This document shows positions 42,658-51,614 of a stretch of DNA of 64,000 bases, one piece after another. The DNA comes from Nonomuraea muscovyensis (GTDB lineage: Bacteria; Actinomycetota; Actinomycetes; Streptosporangiales; Streptosporangiaceae). The position numbers and the translations under genes are program-made. The DNA is taken from the NCBI RefSeq assembly GCF_014207745.1, contig NZ_JACHJB010000003.1, forward strand, positions 930,001 through 994,000, given 5' to 3'. Below the pieces are notes generated by a model that saw only the letters and a program-made list of their open reading frames with translations, had not been told where the DNA came from and did not search any database. The first letter of the stretch is position 1; every line of letters begins with the position of its first letter.

Positions 42658-43401
42658 CTACCAGTTGGGGATCTCCACGTCCACCTGCTGGCCGTCGTGG
42701 TCGGAGGTGGCCCCGTCGACCAGGACGGGCTGCCCGTTCATGGTGAAGGTCGGCGAGCCCGCGACGTGGTCGATGCGCGTGCCCGAGGGGGAGGTGCCGA
42801 CGACCTTGCCGTCCTCGTTGACCGCGCCCGAGTAGACCGTGTAGCCCTCGGTCTTCAGGTCGTGGATGGCGTCGCCTGACGAGTTGATCTTCGGGTTGTC
42901 GCCGTGGTGGGTCACGACGTTGAGGTCGGCGCCCAGCAGCGACGGGCCGCGGTTCATGGCCTCGTGGAGCGTGTCGATCTGACCGGTGCGGACGAAGTCG
43001 TCGTACTCGTGCAGGCCGTGGCTGTGCACGTGGGCGCTGTAGACGTCGAAGCCCTTGCTGGCCTGGGCGAACAGCCGGTCGGCGATCTCGTCGTCCAACT
43101 GCTTGAACGCCTGGATGACCTTGCGCAGCCTGCTCTCGTCGGAGTCGATCACGCTGATGAGGATCTCCGCCAGCCCGTCGGCCGACGTCTGCAGGTCGGC
43201 GTGCGCGGAACTGGCCGCGGTGGCGTTGTTCGTGTCGCCGAACGCGTTGTTGCTGGGCATGTTCGGCACGGGGATGTAGGTGACGGCTCCGGGCCCCCCG
43301 GCCAGGGCCGTGCGCCCCTGCTCGACGGCCTTGCGGGCCTCGCCCACCTTGCCGGCCAGCTTGCCGACCTCGTCGAAATCCATACTCGCTTCGGCACCCA
43401 T
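42658..43401 (-). CDS. Helical WXG/EspC-like protein fused to the C-terminal half of an EEP nuclease
   Basis: The 247-residue protein has a helical N-terminal domain (about 7-115, MDFDEVGKLAGKVGEARKAV and FKQLDDEIADRLFAQ) like small type VII secretion substrates. From residue 117 it continues as the second half of an EEP nuclease: DVYSAHVHSHG (His124), LLGADLN (Asp159, Asn161), GTRIDHVAG (Asp211) and ATSDHDGQQVDV (Asp234, His235). The first-half Asn and Glu motifs are absent and are found in the convergent gene. Start ATG 43401 follows TACGCT (minus-strand -10) by 7 nt, suggesting a leaderless mRNA; ATG 43383 in frame is an alternative. Promoters are divergent from a Ser/Thr kinase. Confidence 0.76.
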   Translation of the reverse strand: MGAEASMDFDEVGKLAGKVGEARKAVEQGRTALAGGPGAVTYIPVPNMPSNNAFGDTNNATAASSAHADLQTSADGLAEILISVIDSDESRLRKVIQAFKQLDDEIADRLFAQASKGFDVYSAHVHSHGLHEYDDFVRTGQIDTLHEAMNRGPSLLGADLNVVTHHGDNPKINSSGDAIHDLKTEGYTVYSGAVNEDGKVVGTSPSGTRIDHVAGSPTFTMNGQPVLVDGATSDHDGQQVDVEIPNW

Positions 43402-43621
43402 GGTCGTCAGCGTAGACCAGACGATCACCCAGGTGCACGGACAATCGGGACACTGCGGACGGGCGTCCGGGGCTCCGGCCCGTGTCCGTAACGCCGGGGT
43501 CGCTGATCTGATCCCCGTCCGGCACATCGGGACCGGTGCCGCCGGCTCGGGCCTTCTGCCGCGGAGTGCTGGACCCGGGGGGTCAGATCCGGTATGTCCG
43601 GACATGGCTAAGGTGGCTGCG

Positions 43622-45310
<1,689 letters not shown>

Positions 45311-45318
45311 GGGCCACG

Positions 45319-48183
45319 GTGCGGGCGGAGCGGGTGCGGTTCGGGCTGCTCGGACCGCTGCGGATCGAGGCCGGCGCGCCGCCGGGCCCGGCCAAGCACC
45401 GGGCGCTGCTGGCCGCGCTGCTGCTGTCGGCGGGCAACGCGGTGCCGGTCGAACGGCTGATGACCCTGCTGTGGGACGACCGGCCGCCCGCCTCGGCGGA
45501 GCCGGTCCTGCGGGTGTACGTGAGCGCGCTGCGCAAGCTGGTCGACGGCATCGTGACGGTGCCCGGCGGCTACCTTCTGGCGGTGGAGGCCGACGAGGTG
45601 GACTGCCACCGGTTCGAGCGGCTGGTCGGCCGGGCGCGCCGGGCGAGGGAGGCGGGCCGCGTCGCGGAGGCGGCCGACGACTTCCGGGCCGCGCTGGCGC
45701 TCTGGCGGGGTGACGCGCTGGCCGACGTCGAGTCGTCCGCGCTGCGCCGCCTGCACGCCGTGCCTCTGCAGGAGCTGCGTCTGACCGCCGTGGAGGAGCG
45801 GGCGGAGCTGGACCTGCGGCTCGGCAGGGGCGCGGAGGTGGTGGGCGAGCTGCGCGCCCTCGTGGCGGCCTACCCGCTGCGCGAACGCGCGTGGGCGCGG
45901 CTGCTCGACGCCCTGTGCCAGGCGGGGCGCAGGCCGGACGCGCTCGCGGCCTACCAGCAGGCGCGCCGCCTGCTGGTGGACGAGCTGGGGCTGGAACCGG
46001 GAGAGGAACTGCGGGAGGCGCACCGGCGCGCCCTGGCGGCCGACCGGCCGGCCGCCGCACCGCGGCCTGTCCCGATCAACGAGACGCCGCCCGACATCAG
46101 CGACTTCACCGGGCGGACCGACGTGCTGGCCTGGATCACCTCCCGGACGGCCGGGCCCGGCGCGCCGCCCGCCGTCCTCGTGCTGCACGGTCCGCCCGGC
46201 TGCGGGAAGTCGGCCGTCGCCGTACGGGCGTCCGCGACGCCGAACCTGCCCGGCGGGCGGCTGTACGCCTCCCTGGCCGGCCGCCCGGCGGGCGCCGTGC
46301 TGGAGGACCTGCTCCGCTGCCTGGGCTGTCCGGACGGGGCCGTGCCGGTCGGGGTGGCGGAGCGGGTCAGGCTGTATCGGGGGATGACGGCCGGCCGGAG
46401 CCTGCTCGTGGTCCTGGACGACGCCGCCGACGAGGCGCAGGTACGGCCCCTGCTGCCCACCGGGCCCGGCAGCCTGACGATCGTGACCAGCCGCTCGCCG
46501 CTCGCCGGGCTGGAGGGGGCGCGGGCGTACGAGCTGGACGTCCTCGGTGCGGGCGAGGCGGTGGACCTGCTGGCCGCGGTGGCGGGGCGCGACCGGGTGG
46601 CCGCCGAGCCGGAGGCGGCCCGCCGCATCGCGCGCCTGTGCGGCGGGCTGCCGCTGGCGTTGCGCATCGCCGGGTCGCGGCTGGCCCGCAAGCCCGGGTG
46701 GACGCTCGACCACCTGGCCGGGCGGCTCGGTGACGAGCGGCGCAGGCTGGACGAGCTGAGCGCGGGCGACCTGGCCGTCCGGGGAAGCCTGGCCCTCGGG
46801 TATCAGGGGCTGGCCGAGCCGGAACGGCGGCTGCTGCGCGCGCTCGGCGCGCTGTCGGCGCCCGACTTCGCCTCATGGGTGTTCGGGGCGGACCTGGAGC
46901 CGCTGGCGGAGGCGGGGCTGCTCCAGTCACGCGGCCTGGACGAGGCGGGGCAGGAACGCTACGGCTGGCACGACCTGACCCGCCTCTTCGCCGCCGAACG
47001 GCTGGCCGAGGAGTCGGCCCCCGGACCGGACGTCGCGGCCGGAGGAGGAGAGGCGGGGCGAGGTCGGGACCTCGCGGCCGGGAGGGGAGCGGCCGGGCGG
47101 CGATGGGTGTTGGGGGAGGTGGCGGGTGGGGTGCTGGCCCGGGTGCGGCGGGCGCGGGCCGCGTTGCTGCCCGCCGAGCCCGGCTCCGGCCGTACCGTGG
47201 CCCGTACGGCGGAGAGCCTGCTGGAGACCGGCAGGCTGCGCGGCGAGGCGCGCTGGCTGAGCGCGGAGCGCAGGTTCCTGGTGGCGACCGTCGGCGACCT
47301 CCGCGCGGTGGGCCTGTACGAGGCGGCCTGGCGGCTGGCCTTCTACCTGACCCCGCTGTTCGAGCTGGGCGGGCACCACGACGACTGGCACGCCACCACC
47401 GCGACGGGCCTCGACGCCGCCCGGGCAGCGGGGCATCGGGAGGGTGAGGCGCTGCTGCTGCGCGGGCTGGCCGACCTGCACCGGATCGAGGGCCGGCCGC
47501 AGGCCGCCGCGGCGGCGCTCAGGGCGGCCCAGCCTCTGGTGGAAGGGCTGGAACTGGCCAGGATCACGCTGCGGCTGGGGCTCGTGGAGGAGCGGCCGGA
47601 GGCGGCCGAGCATGCCCTGACCAGGTGTCTGCGGGTGTTCGAGGAGGCCGGCGACCAGCGCGGCACGGCCGACGCGCTGCGCGCCCTGGGCGCGGTGCGG
47701 CGGGACCCCGCCCTGCTGGAGCGCGGCCGCGCCGCCTACCACGAGCTGGGCGACCCGCGTGGCGAGGCCGAAGCGCTGCTGGACCTCGCGCGGCTGCACC
47801 TGGACGCCCGCCGTCCCGGCCCGGCCCGCGAGTGCGCGGAGCGCCGGCTGCGCATCAACCGGCGTCTCGGCGACCGCCTGCCCGAGGCGGCGACGCTGCT
47901 CCTGCTGGCCAGGATCGCCACGTCGGAGGGCACACCCGAGACGGCCGCGGCCCTCGCGCGGGACGCCGTGGCCACGTACCGGGAGCACGGCGACCGCCGC
48001 CGCGCCGCGCACGGCATGCTCGTCCTGGCGACGGCACACCTCGACCTTGATGAGATTGATGAGGCGGTTGAGGTGATTGCTGCCGTTATGGGAGAGTTTG
48101 ACATCCTTGGTGATGGCCGTGGCCGGGCGGAGGCCGAACGACTGGCGCAGGAGGCGCGCCGGCGTCGCGGCCGGTCCGCATAG
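45319..48183 (+). CDS. AfsR/SARP-family regulator with BTAD, NB-ARC and TPR domains
   Basis: The 954-residue protein starts with an OmpR-like winged helix (about 5-95, VRFGLLGPLRIEAG), a bacterial transcriptional activation domain (about 95-245, LGLEPGEELREAHRRAL), an NB-ARC ATPase (P-loop LHGPPGCGKSAVAV at about 292; LVVLDDAAD), and C-terminal TPR-like repeats. The layout equals Streptomyces AfsR, a global activator of secondary metabolism phosphorylated by AfsK. A Ser/Thr kinase gene lies 8 bp upstream, so the two likely form a signal relay. The last segment (about 48042-48119) uses many low-GC3 codons. GTG 45319 is the start. Confidence 0.9.
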   Translation: MRAERVRFGLLGPLRIEAGAPPGPAKHRALLAALLLSAGNAVPVERLMTLLWDDRPPASAEPVLRVYVSALRKLVDGIVTVPGGYLLAVEADEVDCHRFERLVGRARRAREAGRVAEAADDFRAALALWRGDALADVESSALRRLHAVPLQELRLTAVEERAELDLRLGRGAEVVGELRALVAAYPLRERAWARLLDALCQAGRRPDALAAYQQARRLLVDELGLEPGEELREAHRRALAADRPAAAPRPVPINETPPDISDFTGRTDVLAWITSRTAGPGAPPAVLVLHGPPGCGKSAVAVRASATPNLPGGRLYASLAGRPAGAVLEDLLRCLGCPDGAVPVGVAERVRLYRGMTAGRSLLVVLDDAADEAQVRPLLPTGPGSLTIVTSRSPLAGLEGARAYELDVLGAGEAVDLLAAVAGRDRVAAEPEAARRIARLCGGLPLALRIAGSRLARKPGWTLDHLAGRLGDERRRLDELSAGDLAVRGSLALGYQGLAEPERRLLRALGALSAPDFASWVFGADLEPLAEAGLLQSRGLDEAGQERYGWHDLTRLFAAERLAEESAPGPDVAAGGGEAGRGRDLAAGRGAAGRRWVLGEVAGGVLARVRRARAALLPAEPGSGRTVARTAESLLETGRLRGEARWLSAERRFLVATVGDLRAVGLYEAAWRLAFYLTPLFELGGHHDDWHATTATGLDAARAAGHREGEALLLRGLADLHRIEGRPQAAAAALRAAQPLVEGLELARITLRLGLVEERPEAAEHALTRCLRVFEEAGDQRGTADALRALGAVRRDPALLERGRAAYHELGDPRGEAEALLDLARLHLDARRPGPARECAERRLRINRRLGDRLPEAATLLLLARIATSEGTPETAAALARDAVATYREHGDRRRAAHGMLVLATAHLDLDEIDEAVEVIAAVMGEFDILGDGRGRAEAERLAQEARRRRGRSA

Positions 48184-48310
48184 GGGGCGGCCCACTCCAC
48201 AGCCGCGACGTCCGGAGCGCTATGCGGATCCTGAAGGTCGCCGCACTAGCGTCGCCTCACGGGTCCGGACCTCCGGGCGCGTACCCCCGACAGTGAAGGT
48301 GAACCAAAAG

Positions 48311-48913
48311 ATGCGAAAGACGATGGCGCTGGCCGTCGCGGCCGTCGCGCTGGCCGGCTGCGGGATGCTGCCCGCCCAGCAGGGCGCCGGCGGCGAGGAA
48401 CGTCAGACGCAGGACAGCCGCCCGCCGACCGTCCAGTCAGAGACCGCCCCGCCCGTGGAGCCGGTCGCCTCCGCCACCCAGGAGCAGCCCGCGCAGGGCG
48501 GCGAGGTGATCGCGAGCCGGGAGACCAAGGTGACGTCGGGCGGGCAGTCCGGCGCGGCCCGCGCCGAGATCTCCGCCCTCAAGCGGCAGGGCAGGACCGT
48601 CACCCTCACCTGGACCGTCACCGCCCTGTCCGGCAGCGTCAACCTGCACAACGGCATGAGCACCGCGACGCTCGAGTACTCGGTGGACGCCGTGTCGCTG
48701 ATCGACCCGGTGAACGCCAAGCGCTACCGCGTCGCCCGCAACGGCTCGGGCAGCGACGCCGAGTGCGTGTGCTCCGACACGCAGGGGCAGTTCCTGAAGA
48801 AGGACGAGACCTCCACGCTGTACGCGGTGTTCGCCGCGCCGCCGCCGGACGTCACCAAGATCAATGTCGAGATGCCCATGATCGGCGTGATCACCGATGT
48901 CCCGATCTCCTAG
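48311..48913 (+). CDS. Lipoprotein of unknown function (immunoglobulin-like fold likely)
   Basis: The 200-residue protein has a lipobox (VALAGC), a Gln/Pro/Ala-rich linker, and a beta-rich domain (about 75-200) with RQGRTVTLTWTVTALSG and a CVC pair in DAECVCSDTQGQF. It is probably an extracytoplasmic wall or adaptor protein. An OmpA-like gene starts 17 bp before its stop codon in another frame, so the pair is probably co-translated. No family name can be given. The ATG at 48311 has GAAGGTG 11 nt upstream. Confidence 0.8.
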   Translation: MRKTMALAVAAVALAGCGMLPAQQGAGGEERQTQDSRPPTVQSETAPPVEPVASATQEQPAQGGEVIASRETKVTSGGQSGAARAEISALKRQGRTVTLTWTVTALSGSVNLHNGMSTATLEYSVDAVSLIDPVNAKRYRVARNGSGSDAECVCSDTQGQFLKKDETSTLYAVFAAPPPDVTKINVEMPMIGVITDVPIS

Positions 48914-49475
48914 TGCCGTCCTGGCCGCCGCGGTTCTGACGGTGTCGCTCGTGGCGTCGCCGGCCGCCGCGGCGGCCACCCCGGTGCCGACCCCGCCTCC
49001 CGGCGTCACGGGCGCCGTCGAGGACCTGGTGCTGCCGGTCGAGGACATCATCGGCGAGGTCGAGTCGCTCGACGGCACCGAGAGCCAGAGCCGGCGCGGC
49101 ACCGAGGTCACGGTCGCGCTGACCAGCGACGTCCTGTTCGCGGTGGACAAGTGGGTGCTGACGGCTCAGGCCAGGCGGCGGCTGGAGCAGGTGGCCGCCA
49201 AGGTGCGGACGGAGGCCGCCGGGGGCGTGGTCAGGATCGAGGGGCACACCGACGACCAGGGCGCCGACGCCTACAACCGCAGGCTGTCCCAGCGCCGCGC
49301 CCAGGCCGTGGAGCAGGTCATGCACACCCTGCTCGATGACACGGGGGTGACGCTCCAGGCCCGCGGGTACGGCGAGAGCCGCCCCAAGGCGCCCAACCTC
49401 GTGGACGGCAAGCCGGTGGCGAAGAACCGCGCCAGGAACCGCCGCGTGGAGATCGTCTTCGACGCCCGCCAGTGA
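48897..49475 (+). CDS. Secreted OmpA-family peptidoglycan-binding protein
   Basis: The 192-residue protein has a signal peptide (to about residue 26, ASPAAAAA), a Pro-rich linker and an OmpA-C domain (about 65-188): VTVALTSDVLFAVDKWVLT, RIEGHTDDQGADAYNRRLSQRRAQAV (in part), and NRRVEIVF. Asp and Arg residues of the peptidoglycan-binding site are visible. In Gram-positive bacteria such domains tether proteins to the wall. It starts inside the preceding lipoprotein gene (17-bp overlap), so both likely act together. Its stop is part of a terminator shared with the convergent htrA-like gene. Confidence 0.88.
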   Translation: MSRSPSAVLAAAVLTVSLVASPAAAAATPVPTPPPGVTGAVEDLVLPVEDIIGEVESLDGTESQSRRGTEVTVALTSDVLFAVDKWVLTAQARRRLEQVAAKVRTEAAGGVVRIEGHTDDQGADAYNRRLSQRRAQAVEQVMHTLLDDTGVTLQARGYGESRPKAPNLVDGKPVAKNRARNRRVEIVFDARQ

Positions 49476-49495
49476 CCGGCCCCCGGCCGGTCACT
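49471..49495. terminator. Bidirectional terminator overlapping two stop codons
   Basis: AGTGACCGGCC (49471-49481) and GGCCGGTCACT (49485-49495) form a perfect 11-bp stem with a CCC loop. The left arm contains the OmpA-like gene's TGA and the right arm the convergent protease's stop, so the palindrome terminates both genes. Confidence 0.75.
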
Positions 49496-50567
49496 CGCCC
49501 GGGAGCTGCCCCAGCGTCACCGTGACCGTCTCCCGCGAGCCGTCCCGCCGCAGCACCTCCACCTTGGCCTGGTCGCCGGGCTTGAGCGTGGTGAGCATCT
49601 CGGCCAGCGCGGCCATCGTGGGCGTGTCCTTGCCGTTGACGGCCACGATCACGTCGCCGCTCCGGACGCCCGCCTTCGCCGCGCCGCCATCCGGCTCGAC
49701 CCCGGCCACGCCCGCGCCGATCGGCTGTCCGTCCGCGCCGACGACGGTGCTGCCCCGGATGCCGAGCGCGGCCCGGTGGGTGTTGGTGACCTTGCCGTCG
49801 CGGACGATCTGCGCGGCGATGTCGGTGGCGGTGTTGCTGGGGATGGCGAACCCGATGCCGGGAGCCGCCCCGCCGCCCAGCTCGGGGTCGGTGGCGGCGA
49901 GCGTGGGAATGCCGATCACCTGGCCCGCCAGGTCGACCAGGGCGCCGCCGCTGTTGCCGGGGTTGATGGCGGCCGAGGTCTGGATCGCGTTGGCGATCGT
50001 CGCGCCCGGTGACCCGGCGGTCTGCGGCTCGGTCACCGTGCGGCCGAGCGCCGAGACGATGCCGTTGGTCACGCTGCCCGACAGGCCCAGCGGATTGCCC
50101 ATGGCCAGCACCATCTGGCCGACCCGCAGCTTGGACGAGTCGCCGAACCTGGCCGGTTTGAGCCCGTTCGGGTCGTCCACCTTGATCACCGCCAGGTCTC
50201 CGGCCTCGAAGCTTCGCACGAGCCGGGCGGAGCGTGGTTCGCCCCCGGTGGCGAGGGTCACCGTCATCGTGGTGGCCTGGCCGACCACGTGCGCGTTGGT
50301 CACGATGTGCCCGGCCGTGTCGTACACGATGCCGGACCCGAGCCCCACCCGCGTGTTGATCTGCACGATCGACGGCAGCACGTCGTTGATCACCTGCTGG
50401 AAGGTGGCCTCCAGCGGGAGCGCCGAGGCGGCCGGGCCGGTGGGAGAGGCCCCGGTGCGTCCGGTGTCCGAGGGCGAGGGAGACGTCGTGCCGGCCGGCT
50501 GCGGCGCCGAGCAACCGGTGAGCGGGATGACGACGGCGGCGACGAGCGCCGCGGCGATCTTCCTCAT
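49491..50567 (-). CDS. HtrA/DegP-like serine protease with PDZ domain, lipoprotein
   Basis: The 358-residue protein has a lipobox (IPLTGC), a Ser/Thr/Pro linker, a trypsin-like domain with His in VTNAHVV (about 93), Asp in AGDLAVIK (about 124) and Ser in PGNSGGALV (about 205), and a C-terminal PDZ domain (about 265-355, GVRSGDVIVAVNGKDTPT). It should degrade or check misfolded envelope proteins. A perfect 14-bp palindrome GGAAGGTACCTTCC (50568-50581) overlaps its ribosome-binding site. It is convergent with the OmpA-like gene. Confidence 0.9.
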   Translation of the reverse strand: MRKIAAALVAAVVIPLTGCSAPQPAGTTSPSPSDTGRTGASPTGPAASALPLEATFQQVINDVLPSIVQINTRVGLGSGIVYDTAGHIVTNAHVVGQATTMTVTLATGGEPRSARLVRSFEAGDLAVIKVDDPNGLKPARFGDSSKLRVGQMVLAMGNPLGLSGSVTNGIVSALGRTVTEPQTAGSPGATIANAIQTSAAINPGNSGGALVDLAGQVIGIPTLAATDPELGGGAAPGIGFAIPSNTATDIAAQIVRDGKVTNTHRAALGIRGSTVVGADGQPIGAGVAGVEPDGGAAKAGVRSGDVIVAVNGKDTPTMAALAEMLTTLKPGDQAKVEVLRRDGSRETVTVTLGQLPGE

Positions 50568-50581
50568 GGAAGGTACCTTCC
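50568..50581. promoter_or_regulatory. Perfect 14-bp palindrome at the htrA-like ribosome-binding site
   Basis: GGAAGGTACCTTCC lies directly upstream of the protease ATG (50567 on the minus strand) and includes the AAGG part of its Shine-Dalgarno. It may be a repressor operator or form a small hairpin that limits translation. Confidence 0.45.
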
Positions 50582-50667
50582 CGGAGCGGCCGGAAGGACA
50601 CGCCTTCTCCGCTGTTCGCACTGCTCAGCTCGCGAGCGGGGGGTGCGACGGAATCACCCGAGTGACG

Positions 50668-50673
50668 TAATCT
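50668..50673 (+). promoter_or_regulatory. -10 box of the 50,680 gene, leaderless start
   Basis: TAATCT ends 6 nt before the ATG at 50680, and no Shine-Dalgarno is present, so transcription and translation probably begin at the same base. Confidence 0.5.
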
Positions 50674-50679
50674 CGACGC

Positions 50680-51552
50680 ATGGCGGACGTCGGTGACCAG
50701 AGACCTCCCTTCGATGCTCCCACCACCCCGTTCCGCAAGGTCGTCGCCGAGGACGAGACGGCGGTGATCCCGCGCCCGGTCTCGCGGGGGCCTTTCGTGC
50801 CCACGTCGCCGCCGCCGAAGCCGAGCCTGCTCGGGCGCGTCTCGCTCAAGTCCCTCTACCTGATCGGCGTGTCGATCACGACCGTGGCGGCTCTCGTGCT
50901 GACGTTCCTGATCTTCTCGGGAGACGGATCCGGCGAGGGCGCGGATTCCCACGAGGTGGCCGGCCTGGCGACCGTGCCCGACGCCGCGACGCCCTCGGCG
51001 AGCGCGGTCGCGTTGCCGCCGGTGCCGGCCAAGAAGGCCCTGGCCGGCCTGTCGGGCACCGCGTCGGTGGTGGCCGGCATCGTCTACGACACCAGGAACG
51101 GCATCAGCTACCCCCGGCTGGGCGCGCCGTGGGCGAGCGTGACCCACAAGCCGTTCACCCTCGCCCAGCGCATCGGGAAGGCCACCGCACCCACCTCCGT
51201 GATCGGCTCGGCCCTGGTGCCCGGCGCCGCGCCGACGACCAAGCCGTCCAAGGACGCCGACTACCGCAAGCTGGCCGTGCGCGCCGCCACCTGGACGCTG
51301 ACCCGGCAGTATCCCGCGGGAGCCAGGCTCACCTGGACCGCTTCCCAGCCCAACCCCGTGGGCGCCGGCTGGACACTCGGCTACCAGGTCACCTACACCG
51401 TCGCGGGCACGGAGCAGGTCTCGCAGGCCCTGGTCTCGGTGGTGGAGTCGGGCAAGGCGAAGCCCGCCATGCTCTTCGCCTCGATCCCGGAGAGCGGCAA
51501 GAAGCGTTGGCGCGACCTCAACACCCTCGCCGCGCGAATCCGCCCCATCTAG
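50680..51552 (+). CDS. Single-pass membrane protein of unknown function
   Basis: The 290-residue protein has a Pro-rich cytoplasmic N-terminus (1-52, TPFRKVVAEDETAVIP), one membrane helix (about 58-80, LYLIGVSITTVAALVLTFLIF), an Ala/Pro/Ser linker and an extracytoplasmic alpha/beta domain (about 125-290, YPRLGAPWASVTHKPFTLAQRIG, GWTLGYQVTYTV). No recognisable motif. It is divergent from the HtrA-like protease across about 112 bp, which suggests an envelope role. Start ATG 50680 follows a -10 box closely. Confidence 0.8.
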   Translation: MADVGDQRPPFDAPTTPFRKVVAEDETAVIPRPVSRGPFVPTSPPPKPSLLGRVSLKSLYLIGVSITTVAALVLTFLIFSGDGSGEGADSHEVAGLATVPDAATPSASAVALPPVPAKKALAGLSGTASVVAGIVYDTRNGISYPRLGAPWASVTHKPFTLAQRIGKATAPTSVIGSALVPGAAPTTKPSKDADYRKLAVRAATWTLTRQYPAGARLTWTASQPNPVGAGWTLGYQVTYTVAGTEQVSQALVSVVESGKAKPAMLFASIPESGKKRWRDLNTLAARIRPI

Positions 51553-51614
51553 TATAGAAGCATCCTCTAGAATATGGTTCTGGGCATCACCGGGACCGGC
51601 TGGAGGATGTAGCG

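Noticed and set aside
42640..43075. Invertible promoter or recombinase sites at the nuclease split
   Set aside because: No matching inverted repeats were found at the two fusion points and no recombinase gene is nearby.
41645..43401. Immunity gene for the putative nuclease toxin
   Set aside because: No small unassigned gene lies between or beside the two; the flanking genes are malG and a kinase, neither of which resembles an immunity protein.
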